16,687 nucleotides of DNA from JBLNBQ01 sp050260095 (GTDB lineage Bacteria > Bacillota > UBA5301 > DYFA01): NCBI GenBank assembly GCA_050260095.1, contig JBLNBQ010000090.1, forward strand, positions 1 through 16,687. Reading direction: 5' to 3'. The notes under the pieces were generated by a model. It was not told the origin of the DNA. It did not search any database and was given only the letters and a program-made list of their open reading frames with translations. A program made the translations under genes and the position numbers. Below, piece after piece: positions 6,876-14,115 of the stretch. The stretch's first letter is position 1. Each line of letters begins with the position of its first letter.

Positions 6876-7393
6876 TTGACCCGGCAGCCCAGCACCGACT
6901 CGAGCTGGCCGAGTGCGAAGTCGTGCGCAGCCCGGTCGAAGGAGCAGACGGCCTGCGACAACACGGTCACCTCGTAGCCGAGCATCCGCGCGTCGGCGGC
7001 GGTGTAAAGAATGCAGATGTTGGTGCAGACGCCGACCAGCACGAGTTCCTCGATGCCCCGCTCCCGCAGGGTCAGGTCGAGGTCGGTCCCGAAGAAGGCG
7101 CTGAACCGCCGCTTGGGGATGAACACGTCGCCCGGCTGCAGCGCCACCTCCGCCACCACGCGGGCGCCGGGGGTGCCGCCTAGGCAGTGGGGCGGGAACA
7201 TCGTGAACTCCCGGTCTTCCGGCGCGTGGGTGTCGCAGACGTAGATCACCGGCCACCCGGCCTCCCGGGCCCGGCTGAGCTCCGCCGCCACGGCCTGGGT
7301 GACGCGCGCCGCGTCGGGCCCCACGAACAGGTTGCCGTGCGGGGAGAGAAAGTCTTCCAGCATGTCGATGACCAAGAGCGCCTTCGCCGCCAT
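6872..7393 (-). CDS. Nicotinamidase/isochorismatase-family cysteine hydrolase
   Basis: A 173-residue protein from ATG 7393 with GGAGG 8 bases upstream; an in-frame upstream start has no comparable site. The fold signature is complete: LLVIDMLEDF (Asp10), FIPKRRFSAFFGT (Lys94) and GVCTNICILYTA (Cys127) form the Asp-Lys-Cys triad. CDTHAPED and FPPHCLGGTPGA give Asp54, His56 and His69, the metal-binding set of nicotinamidases, so conversion of nicotinamide to nicotinate in NAD salvage is the best guess. Other amides or isochorismate remain possible. It is the first gene of the folate set, overlapping folP by 4 bases, and lies just after the hairpin that follows ftsH. A link between an NAD-type hydrolase and folate synthesis is not established; they may simply share transcription. 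Confidence 0.85.
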   Translation of the reverse strand: MAAKALLVIDMLEDFLSPHGNLFVGPDAARVTQAVAAELSRAREAGWPVIYVCDTHAPEDREFTMFPPHCLGGTPGARVVAEVALQPGDVFIPKRRFSAFFGTDLDLTLRERGIEELVLVGVCTNICILYTAADARMLGYEVTVLSQAVCSFDRAAHDFALGQLESVLGCRVK

Positions 7394-7445
7394 GCCTCTC
7401 GCCTCCGTGAGGGTTTCGCCTGCGTCACTGCTTACATTGTACGCA

Positions 7446-7472
7446 AAGGCCACCGGGTAATCCGGTGGCCTT
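7446..7472 (-). terminator. Perfect 11-bp hairpin after ftsH
   Basis: AAGGCCACCGG and CCGGTGGCCTT pair perfectly around a 5-base loop, 31 bases past the ftsH stop on the minus strand. On that strand the stem ends in CCTTT and then GCG, so the T-run is short. It probably terminates or attenuates ftsH transcription before the folate set. Because it is symmetric it could also act on the plus strand, where TTATTT follows. Confidence 0.6.
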
Positions 7473-7503
7473 ATTTCCTCGGCACAGGGAACTATTCCTG
7501 TCG

Positions 7504-9432
7504 CTAAGCCGGGTTGCCCTCGATGATTACCCGCGGCTTCCCCGCCTTCTCCGTCCGGCCGTTGTCCGAAGCCTTGCCCCGGGCCTGCGGGCCCTCGGCG
7601 GCCTCCGGCCCCTTGGCCTCCAGCTTGGGCAGCGGTTCGCCCGCCACCACCGTCCGGAACTCGTCGCCGGAGAGGGTCTCCCGCTCCTTGAGCGCCTCGA
7701 CCACCCGGTCGAGTTCCTCGCGGTGCTCGCTCAGGATGCGCTTCGCCGTCTCGTACTCCTCTTCGACAATCCGGCGCACTTCCCGGTCGACCTGCGCGGC
7801 GACCTCCTCCGAGTAGTTCCGCTCCCGGGAGATGTCGCGGCCGAGGAAGATCTGCTCCTCGTGGGCCCGGCCCAGCGACAGCGGGCCGACCTGCTCGCTC
7901 ATCCCGTACTCGGTGATCATCTTCCGGGCCAGCTTCGTCACGTGGTTCAAGTCGGACTCGCTGCCCGTCGAGACCTCTTTGAAGACCAGTTCCTCCGCGG
8001 CTCGCCCGGCCAGCGTGGCAGCGAGGTATTCCAGGAGTTCGGTCTTGGTGGTGACGTACTTATCCTCCACCGGCACGTACATCGTGTACCCGCCGGCGAC
8101 GCCGCGCCCGATGATCGACACCTTGTGGACCGGGTCGACGTGCTCCAGGAAGTGGGCGACCACGGCATGGCCGGCCTCATGGTAGGCGAAGACCAGCTTG
8201 TCGTGCTCGCTCATGACCCGTTTCCGGTGTTCCGGACCCATCATCACCCGGTCGATCGCCTCGTTGCACTCCGCCATGGAGATCTTCCGCTTGGAGCGCC
8301 GGGCGGCCAGGATCGCCGCCTCGTTCATCAGGTTCTCGAGGTCGGCGCCGGTGAAGCCCGGGGTCCGCCGGGCGAGGGTCTGGAGATCGACGTCGCTCTC
8401 GAGCGGCTTGTTCTTGGCGTAGATGTGAAGGATCTCCTCCCGGCCGATGACGTCGGGCCGGTCCACCACGACCTGCCGGTCGAAGCGGCCGGGTCTGAGC
8501 AGCGCCGGGTCGAGCACGTCGGGCCGGTTGGTGGCGGCCAAGATGATGACGCCCGAATTCGGCTCGAAGCCGTCCATCTCGACGAGCAGTTGGTTCAAGG
8601 TCTGCTCCCGTTCGTCGTGGCCGCCGCCGAGCCCCGCGCCCCGCTGCCGCCCGACCGCGTCGATCTCGTCGATGAAGACGATGCACGGCGCGTTCTTCTT
8701 GGCGGTGTCGAAGAGGTCGCGGACCCGCGCCGCCCCGACGCCGACGAACATCTCGACGAAGTCGGAACCCGAGATGGAGAAGAACGGGACGCCCGCCTCA
8801 CCGGCGATCGCCCGCCCCAGCAGGGTCTTGCCGGTGCCCGGAGGGCCGACCAGCAGAACGCCCTTGGGAATCTTCGCGCCTACGTCGACGAACCGCCGCG
8901 GGTGCTTCAGGAACTCCACGATCTCCTGCAGCTCCACCTTGGCCTCGTCGAGCCCGGCCACGTCCTCGAAGGTGACCTTCGGCTTGTCCTCGGTGTGCAG
9001 GCGCGCCCGCGACTTGCCGAACGACATCGCCCGGTTGCCGCCGCCCTGCATCTGGTTGAGGATGAAGATCCAGACGGCCACGAAGGCCACGAGGATGATC
9101 GCGTTGGGGAGAATCTGCACCCAGATCGAGGGAGCGGGAGCCGGCTTGGCCGAGACCTCGACGCCCTTGCTCTGCAGCAGGGCCATCAGGTCGCCCGTCT
9201 GGGGCGGAAGGGTCGTCTCGAACTTCCGGCCCTTTACGGTCTCCCCTTCAAGCTGCTGCGAACCAATGAATGTGACCGAGCGGATTTGGCCGGCGTTAAC
9301 ATCCGAGACGAAGTCGGAGTACTTAAGCTGATCCCGGGCCTTGTCGCCGCCCGGGGTAAAGCTCGTCGCGATGGAAACGACCAACACCGCCAGGAGCACA
9401 TACAGGACGAAACTCCGCAGGAATTTGTTCAA
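7504..9432 (-). CDS. ftsH: ATP-dependent zinc metalloprotease FtsH
   Basis: A 642-residue membrane-anchored AAA+ protease that degrades membrane and regulatory proteins. From the TTG start, a first membrane helix lies near residues 5-23 and an extracytoplasmic segment follows. A second helix (IWVQILPNAIILVAFVAVW) is at about 103-125. Walker A GPPGTGKT is at 196-203, Walker B IVFIDEID near 251-258, the second region of homology is AATNRPDVLDPALLRPGRFD, and the zinc site HEAGH is at 418-422 with Asp494 in SESDLNHV as third ligand. The tail of about 45 residues is charged and probably disordered. TTG 9432 is preferred: AAGGAGG lies 9 bases upstream, whereas the ATG at 9459 coincides with the predicted transcription start. 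The usual Firmicutes hpt gene is absent between tilS and ftsH. Confidence 0.96.
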   Translation of the reverse strand: MNKFLRSFVLYVLLAVLVVSIATSFTPGGDKARDQLKYSDFVSDVNAGQIRSVTFIGSQQLEGETVKGRKFETTLPPQTGDLMALLQSKGVEVSAKPAPAPSIWVQILPNAIILVAFVAVWIFILNQMQGGGNRAMSFGKSRARLHTEDKPKVTFEDVAGLDEAKVELQEIVEFLKHPRRFVDVGAKIPKGVLLVGPPGTGKTLLGRAIAGEAGVPFFSISGSDFVEMFVGVGAARVRDLFDTAKKNAPCIVFIDEIDAVGRQRGAGLGGGHDEREQTLNQLLVEMDGFEPNSGVIILAATNRPDVLDPALLRPGRFDRQVVVDRPDVIGREEILHIYAKNKPLESDVDLQTLARRTPGFTGADLENLMNEAAILAARRSKRKISMAECNEAIDRVMMGPEHRKRVMSEHDKLVFAYHEAGHAVVAHFLEHVDPVHKVSIIGRGVAGGYTMYVPVEDKYVTTKTELLEYLAATLAGRAAEELVFKEVSTGSESDLNHVTKLARKMITEYGMSEQVGPLSLGRAHEEQIFLGRDISRERNYSEEVAAQVDREVRRIVEEEYETAKRILSEHREELDRVVEALKERETLSGDEFRTVVAGEPLPKLEAKGPEAAEGPQARGKASDNGRTEKAGKPRVIIEGNPA

Positions 9433-9441
9433 AACTCCTGG

Positions 9442-9448
9442 CCTCCTT
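9442..9448 (-). promoter_or_regulatory. ftsH ribosome binding site
   Basis: AAGGAGG is a full match to the anti-Shine-Dalgarno core and lies 9 bases before TTG 9432. It lies inside the frame opened by the ATG at 9459, so it decides for the internal TTG start. Confidence 0.85.
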
Positions 9449-9466
9449 CCCAAAGCCATGCAATGG

Positions 9467-9495
9467 ATTATATCATAGCGCCGGTGCGCCTACAA
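9467..9495 (-). promoter_or_regulatory. Sigma-A-type promoter of ftsH
   Basis: On the minus strand, TTGTAG (9495-9490) and TATAAT (9472-9467) are separated by 17 bases. TG one base before the -10 box makes it an extended -10 element. Transcription should begin near 9460, leaving a leader of about 28 bases to the TTG start. The -35 box abuts the tilS stop codon, so ftsH can be expressed apart from the upstream genes. Confidence 0.8.
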
Positions 9496-10950
9496 TTACG
9501 GCCAGTCGGCGGTGAGACGCAGGAGCAGGCGCGTCGCCGCCGTCACCGCCACGGGTTGCGCCGGACGCTGTCCCACCACCCAGACGATCCGTTCGCCCCC
9601 CCGGTCGGCCACCAACGGCAACCGCTCCCGCTGACCGGCCGGGACCTTGGCGGCGATCAGGAAGTCCTTGAGCTTGGTCTCGCCCGGTGCGCCCAGGGGC
9701 CAGAACCGGTCGCCCGGGCGCCGGAACCGCACCGTGAGGGGGGCCTCCACCCGGCCGGCGTCGAGCGTCGCCGCCATGGCGCCCACCCGCCGCCCTTCCT
9801 CCGCCAGGCCCGCCAGGTCGGGCGGTGCGCCGGCCGGCTCCAACTGCGCCCGGAGCCGCAGCCCCGCTGGAGGGAAGAACGTCTCGCCGGGCACGCCGAG
9901 TTCCGCAGCCGCACCCCGGGCCGCCGGAACCTTAGCCTCCCCTTCCTGCCACACCAGCACTCCGTAGCCCCGGCGGACTTCCACCCCGCCCGGCAACTGG
10001 ATCCTGGCGCCCGTCCGCCCTTCCCGGGCCAGCCCCAGGACCGCCTCCACCCGCTCGAAACCGAGTTCGGCGGTGGGAGGGCCGCCGGTCAGCCGCCGCC
10101 ACACCTGGCGAACCACCCGCCGGGACAGGGCCTCCGGCAGCGCGGCGAGCCCCTCGCTGGGCACCGCCAGCCCTGCGTTCGCCCCCGCGCCCGCCGCCTT
10201 CTGCTCCCGCGCCTGCGCCTCGACCCAGGCTGCGGCGGTCGCTTCAAGGTATTCGTCTTCCGCCCGCAGGACCGCGGCGGTCCGGCCCAGGACGTCCGTC
10301 AGGTTGGGCGAGAACCGTTCGAGGAGCGGCATGAGTTCCAGCCTGACGCGGTTCCTCCAGTACACCGGCGAAGCGTTGGAGGAATCCAGCCGGTAGGCCA
10401 ACCCCTGCTCGTCCAGGTACGCGAGGATCTCCGCCCGCCGCACCTCCAGCAGCGGCCGGATGTACCGCCCCTCCCGCACCGGTCGGATACCCGCCAGCCC
10501 GTGGGCGCCCGCGCCGCGCAGAAGGCTCATCACCACCGTCTCCGCCTGGTCGTCGGCCTGATGGCCCAGCGCGATCCGCCCCGCTCCGGTGGCCTGCGCC
10601 ACGCGGTCGAGAAAAGCGTACCTCACGCGGCGGGCCACCTCTTCCGGCGAACCGCCCTCCTCCCGCCAAACGGCTGGGACGTCCACAGTCTCCACCGTGC
10701 ACGGCAGCGCCCAGCGCTCCGCCAACCCGGCCACGAAGGCGGCTTCCGCCTCGGCCTCGCCCGGCCGGAAGCGGTGGTTCAGATGGGCGAGCTGAAGGCG
10801 AAAGCTACCCCCAGCCGCCAGCCGCCAGAGCAGGTGGGCCAGCGCCACCGAGTCGGGCCCGCCCGACACGGCCGCCACGACGGTCTCGCCGGGGGACACC
10901 ATACCGTGCCGTTCGATCATCCCCCTGACCCGGGGCAGCAGGTCGGCCAC
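9496..10950 (-). CDS. tilS: tRNA(Ile)-lysidine synthase
   Basis: A 484-residue cytoplasmic enzyme that attaches lysine to C34 of the CAU-anticodon isoleucine tRNA, using ATP, so that the tRNA reads AUA. The PP-loop is VAAVSGGPDS (25-34). LAHLNHRFRPGEAEAEA, LGHQADDQAETVVMSLLRGAG (129-148), IRPLLEVRRAEI and RLDSSNASPVYWRNRVRLEL follow the family order, and a C-terminal domain (LTVRFRRPGDRFWPLG) completes it. Length is in the usual range. The start is GTG 10950 with GGAGGTGG just upstream; the longer frame is not needed. It lies 50 bases downstream of the tail-anchored protein gene and probably shares its transcript. The order spoIIE-tilS-ftsH is the typical Firmicutes arrangement. Confidence 0.95.
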   Translation of the reverse strand: MADLLPRVRGMIERHGMVSPGETVVAAVSGGPDSVALAHLLWRLAAGGSFRLQLAHLNHRFRPGEAEAEAAFVAGLAERWALPCTVETVDVPAVWREEGGSPEEVARRVRYAFLDRVAQATGAGRIALGHQADDQAETVVMSLLRGAGAHGLAGIRPVREGRYIRPLLEVRRAEILAYLDEQGLAYRLDSSNASPVYWRNRVRLELMPLLERFSPNLTDVLGRTAAVLRAEDEYLEATAAAWVEAQAREQKAAGAGANAGLAVPSEGLAALPEALSRRVVRQVWRRLTGGPPTAELGFERVEAVLGLAREGRTGARIQLPGGVEVRRGYGVLVWQEGEAKVPAARGAAAELGVPGETFFPPAGLRLRAQLEPAGAPPDLAGLAEEGRRVGAMAATLDAGRVEAPLTVRFRRPGDRFWPLGAPGETKLKDFLIAAKVPAGQRERLPLVADRGGERIVWVVGQRPAQPVAVTAATRLLLRLTADWP

Positions 10951-11000
10951 AGCCCCACCTCCGGTGGTTTTCTTCGCTGCCTCGCCGTAGCTTCCTGCGC

Positions 11001-11339
11001 TTACCAGAAGTGCCGCCAGATCGCCAGTCCCGTCAGCACCGCCCCGGCCAGGCAGGCAAGGATGAACCGGTCGGCCCACCGGTTCGGCGCCGGCGCCTCC
11101 GCTCCCCGTTCTCCGGCTGGCGAGCGCGTTGCGACCGCTGGCGTCCGTCCCAGTGAACGGGCAGGGGCAGCGGGCAAGTTGTGGAACCGCCGCCACTCTT
11201 CGCCGATCAGCCGCCCGCCGGGGTCGAACCACTGGGCGTGCGTCCTCCAGACGATCCCGCCCGTCGCCGGGTCGCGGGCCACCTCGGCCGTCACCACCCA
11301 GCGCGTGGCCTGTCCCCCTTCAGTATCCCTCCGGCTCAT
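11001..11339 (-). CDS. Small tail-anchored membrane protein of unknown function
   Basis: A 112-residue protein that I do not recognise. Residues 10-55 look like a small folded domain (ATRWVVTAEVARDPATGGIV, then WRTHAQWFDPGG and EEWRRFHN). Residues 56-88 are a Pro/Ala/Arg-rich linker, and RFILACLAGAVLTGLAIW (about 91-108) is a single membrane helix at the C-terminus. This suggests a cytoplasmic domain anchored by its tail. The start is ATG 11339 with a weak GAGGGAAG upstream. It sits between the spoIIE terminator and tilS, where other Firmicutes carry different small or kinase genes. GC content and codon use look like its neighbours. No function is proposed. Confidence 0.65.
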   Translation of the reverse strand: MSRRDTEGGQATRWVVTAEVARDPATGGIVWRTHAQWFDPGGRLIGEEWRRFHNLPAAPARSLGRTPAVATRSPAGERGAEAPAPNRWADRFILACLAGAVLTGLAIWRHFW

Positions 11340-11374
11340 CCGTCTTCCCTCGCTTACCGGGCAGAGTCGTTCCT

Positions 11375-11380
11375 ATTATA
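11375..11380 (-). promoter_or_regulatory. Possible -10 box upstream of the tail-anchored protein gene
   Basis: A consensus TATAAT on the minus strand lies 12 bases after the A-tract of the spoIIE terminator and about 36 bases before ATG 11339. No convincing -35 box is seen at 16-18 bases. The position, right after a terminator and before a new gene, supports a promoter for the unit that includes tilS. Confidence 0.45.
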
Positions 11381-11392
11381 TCCAGCCAAGAC

Positions 11393-11417
11393 AAAAAAAG
11401 GCTGCCTTTCGGCAGCC
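11393..11417 (-). terminator. Intrinsic terminator of spoIIE
   Basis: On the minus strand GGCTGCC, loop GAAA, GGCAGCC is followed directly by seven T residues. It starts 31 bases after the spoIIE stop. It is a textbook Rho-independent terminator with a stable GNRA-type loop. Confidence 0.9.
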
Positions 11418-11447
11418 AGGGCACAGGAGGCTTCGGACGGGGGGAGG

Positions 11448-13994
11448 TCAGACCGCGCAGGCTTTTCTGCCAGGGTCGACGAGTGGCCGGGGGAGGCGGT
11501 GATCCACTCGCCGGCGCACCTGGCTGACCAACACAGTCATGTCGTCCTCGGCCGGCTCCCCGCGCGAGGCGCGGGCCTGCGCCAAAAGTTGCTGGGCCAC
11601 CGCGGCCGGGTCCGTCTCCGTCATGCGGGACAGGGCCGAAGCCACCCAGTCTGAACCCTCTCTGTTCGCCCGGAGGGCGTCGCCCCCGAGCAGGCCGTCG
11701 GTAACCATCACCACGAGATCGCCCGGGCGCAGCACCCGGCGGGAGACCTCCACGTCGATGGCGCTCAGGATGCCAGCGGGCAAGGAGGCGGCCTCGACCG
11801 TGTGCACCTCGCCGTCCCGCCGGATGTAGGTGGGGCAGGCGCCGATCTTGACGAACTCGGCTTCCCCACTGTAAAGATCGAAAAGCATCATGTCGACCGT
11901 GGCGAAACTCTCCGCCGGCGACCGGAGCAAGAGGATCGAGTTGACCGTCCGGACGGCGAACTCCCGTTCGAACCCGGCCTTCATCAGCTGGGTCAGCACA
12001 TCGATGGCCGCGTTGCTCTCCAGCGCCGCCTCGGGGCCGATGCCCATCCCGTCGGAGAGCACGACCGCCACCTTGCCGCCCGGCAGATCGAGGACAGCGT
12101 GGGAATCGCCGCAGACCGGGCCGTCGCCCAGCGCCCGTTTCGCCACCTGGGTCACCACGTCGTAGGCCCGTTCCGGCAGGTACTTGAGACGGCAGTAGGT
12201 GTGCGTCCCGTCTCGCCCGCACTGCACCTCGTCGGGGCTGTAGGCTTGCCCCACCGCCCTGGTCAACAGCTGCGGCAGCCTCGTCCGGCACTCTTCCCCG
12301 CCCGAACAGGGCCGGCGCACGACCTCGATGGCCATCCGCTCGCCGCCCAGGGGGCTGGCCAGAACGTGCTCCACCGGAACATCGTGGCGCCGCAGCACCG
12401 CCTGGGCCCGCTCTTCCAGATCGGTCGAGAGATCCGCCTGGCCCAGGCGCGCCTCCTCGGCGAGCGACTCCATCAGTTCCGCCACGCCCGTGAGCTGACC
12501 GTACACGAGTTGCTTGCTCTCGGTGACCTTCCGCTCCCAGACCGAGTTCAACTGGTTCAGCTCTAGCAGGTGGTTGACGGCCCCCACCACCTTGTGCAGC
12601 TGCGGGCAGTGGCGCAGCCCGTCGGGCACGTCGAGCAGGCTCGCCCGGCCCTTCCCTTCGGCCTTGGCCATCAGTTCGGCGACCTCGCAGTAGGTCAGGT
12701 AGAACCGTTCTTTCCAACAGACCGTGGCCTCGGCGCACGAGACGCAGGCCCGGTCTGCCACCGCCTCCATGAGCCGGGCCAGGTCGGGCCGCTCCTCGCT
12801 GGTCGCGGCGACCGGCGTCGTCCGGAAAGTGCGGGCCAACTCCCGGAAAACCTGGGAGAAGTCCTGCAGCCGGTGGGCGAAGGCTTCCCGCAGCTTGGCC
12901 ACCTCCGCCCGGCGCCGGTCGTCCCGGTCGCCCGCCCCCGGCCAGGTGCTGGTGAACACGGCGGCCATGGCCGGCGTGGTGACGCTGAAGGCCAGCAGGG
13001 CCAGGGCGGTGGCGAGCAGGGCGCCGGTCAGTTCCACCACGTCGGGGACCTGGTAGGAGAGGATCAACAATCCCAGGACGAAGCCCCCGGCCACCGCGGG
13101 CTTCCCCCAGTCCCGGAAGAGCCCGGCCAAGGCGCCCGCCAGGGCGTAACTCGCCACGAAGTAGAGCGGCACGTTGCCGAGGAGCAGCCCGGCGACGCCC
13201 AGAACCGTGCCGGCCACCGCGCCGGCGCCCGGGCCGGCCGCCCAGGCGGCGGTCAGGGCCAGCCAGCGGATGGCCGCATCCTGGAGCGAGAGCGGACCCA
13301 AGCCGAAGCCCTCGAGCCCGGCGATGAGCAGGGTGGCGAGCAGGATGAGGCCCGCCATCTCCTCCCGGCTGATCTTCTGGGCCGTGCCGAGCCGCCCGGC
13401 CGCCGAGACCGCGACCTGCAGCAGGCTGGCCAGCGCACCGGCCGCCAGCGCCTCGAAGATCAAGAGCCCTGCGTCGAAGAACGACCGCTCAGCCAGGACT
13501 TCCCAGCCGATCCGCCCCAGGCCGGTGGTCACCAGGACGAGGGCGCCGGTCTGGAGGAGCGCTGCGGCCCCGGGCGACCGCTTCGCCTTCCCCTCGTCCA
13601 AACGCAGAGCGACCATCTCGAGCAACACCAGCGCCGCCAGGTAGGCGACGGCCCGGGTCCACCCGAGGGAGAGGAGGCCGAGGAGGCAACCGCCGCCCGT
13701 CAGCAGCGCCGGCAGAGGAGCGCCCAGCCCGGCCACCGCGCCCACCAGCGCCAACCCGAACGGGTGCAGGCGGCCGAAAAGCGAGACTCGCCCCAGAAGG
13801 AACCCTGCGGCGAGCCAAGTGAGCACTGATGCGGCTTTGGTGAGCGTCGTCCGGTCGAGGGCGACCTGCGGCGACCGGCGCCGGAACCCGCCGAAGAGCG
13901 CGACTCCACCTGGAGCGCTGAGCAACCCGAAGCGCCGGGTGACCAGCGGGAAGGCGGAGAAGCGCCGGTTTGGTCCGGTGGACAGACGCCGCAC
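11448..13994 (-). CDS. spoIIE: Stage II sporulation protein E (PP2C-type phosphatase)
   Basis: An 848-residue membrane phosphatase, close to the 827 residues of the Bacillus protein. At the forespore septum it dephosphorylates SpoIIAA, which releases sigma-F. The N-terminal 50 residues are Arg-rich. Residues about 52-345 hold many hydrophobic helices (roughly 8-10 membrane segments). A central region with a Cys cluster (CVSCAEATVCW, 417-427) and a helical segment follow. The PPM/PP2C domain spans about 600-830 with the metal ligands in CGDSHA (Asp630), LSDGMG (Asp648), VTDGL (Asp766) and EDDMTV (Asp817/818). The start is GTG 13994 with AGGGGG 8 bases upstream. An upstream Spo0A-box promoter and a downstream terminator make it a one-gene unit. 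Confidence 0.96.
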   Translation of the reverse strand: MRRLSTGPNRRFSAFPLVTRRFGLLSAPGGVALFGGFRRRSPQVALDRTTLTKAASVLTWLAAGFLLGRVSLFGRLHPFGLALVGAVAGLGAPLPALLTGGGCLLGLLSLGWTRAVAYLAALVLLEMVALRLDEGKAKRSPGAAALLQTGALVLVTTGLGRIGWEVLAERSFFDAGLLIFEALAAGALASLLQVAVSAAGRLGTAQKISREEMAGLILLATLLIAGLEGFGLGPLSLQDAAIRWLALTAAWAAGPGAGAVAGTVLGVAGLLLGNVPLYFVASYALAGALAGLFRDWGKPAVAGGFVLGLLILSYQVPDVVELTGALLATALALLAFSVTTPAMAAVFTSTWPGAGDRDDRRRAEVAKLREAFAHRLQDFSQVFRELARTFRTTPVAATSEERPDLARLMEAVADRACVSCAEATVCWKERFYLTYCEVAELMAKAEGKGRASLLDVPDGLRHCPQLHKVVGAVNHLLELNQLNSVWERKVTESKQLVYGQLTGVAELMESLAEEARLGQADLSTDLEERAQAVLRRHDVPVEHVLASPLGGERMAIEVVRRPCSGGEECRTRLPQLLTRAVGQAYSPDEVQCGRDGTHTYCRLKYLPERAYDVVTQVAKRALGDGPVCGDSHAVLDLPGGKVAVVLSDGMGIGPEAALESNAAIDVLTQLMKAGFEREFAVRTVNSILLLRSPAESFATVDMMLFDLYSGEAEFVKIGACPTYIRRDGEVHTVEAASLPAGILSAIDVEVSRRVLRPGDLVVMVTDGLLGGDALRANREGSDWVASALSRMTETDPAAVAQQLLAQARASRGEPAEDDMTVLVSQVRRRVDHRLPRPLVDPGRKACAV

Positions 13995-14020
13995 AGGCCA
14001 ACCCCCTTTTGGACAAGCTC

Positions 14021-14026
14021 ATCATA
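14021..14026 (-). promoter_or_regulatory. Extended -10 box of the spoIIE promoter
   Basis: TATGAT on the minus strand is preceded by TG one base upstream, giving an extended -10 element about 27 bases before the GTG start. A normal -35 box at 17 bases is absent. Instead the first Spo0A box begins 21 bases upstream, resembling the wide spacing known for Spo0A-activated sigma-A promoters such as spoIIE and spoIIG of Bacillus. Confidence 0.7.
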
Positions 14027-14047
14027 GCAGAGCGCCGGGGGCGGCGA

Positions 14048-14064
14048 TGTCGAATATTGTCGAA
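14048..14064. promoter_or_regulatory. Tandem Spo0A boxes upstream of spoIIE
   Basis: TGTCGAA occurs at 14048-14054 and again at 14058-14064, both read on the plus strand. The repeats are exactly 10 bases apart, one helical turn, so two Spo0A monomers could bind the same DNA face. Relative to the predicted spoIIE transcription start the boxes lie at about -34 to -50, where an activator would touch RNA polymerase. Both copies match the consensus perfectly. Confidence 0.88.
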
Positions 14065-14115
14065 CGACCACCCCAAAAATGGTAAATGTTTCTAGGGGGC
14101 GGTGTACGATCCCAG

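Noticed and set aside
7400..7445. Possible promoter for the hydrolase-folate set (TACAAT on the minus strand)
   Set aside because: A -10-like TACAAT lies after the hairpin, but no acceptable -35 box is found at 16-18 bases and no extended -10 is present.
7465..11502. Very long plus-strand open frame (1345 codons)
   Set aside because: It is antisense to ftsH, tilS and the small membrane gene, all of which have clear family motifs. Its residue content (His, Arg, Pro, Gly-rich) is the usual artefact of reverse frames in GC-rich genes.
11320..12738. Minus-strand 472-codon frame overlapping spoIIE in another frame
   Set aside because: SpoIIE motifs are intact in the competing frame; this one is Arg/Gly-rich with no domain.
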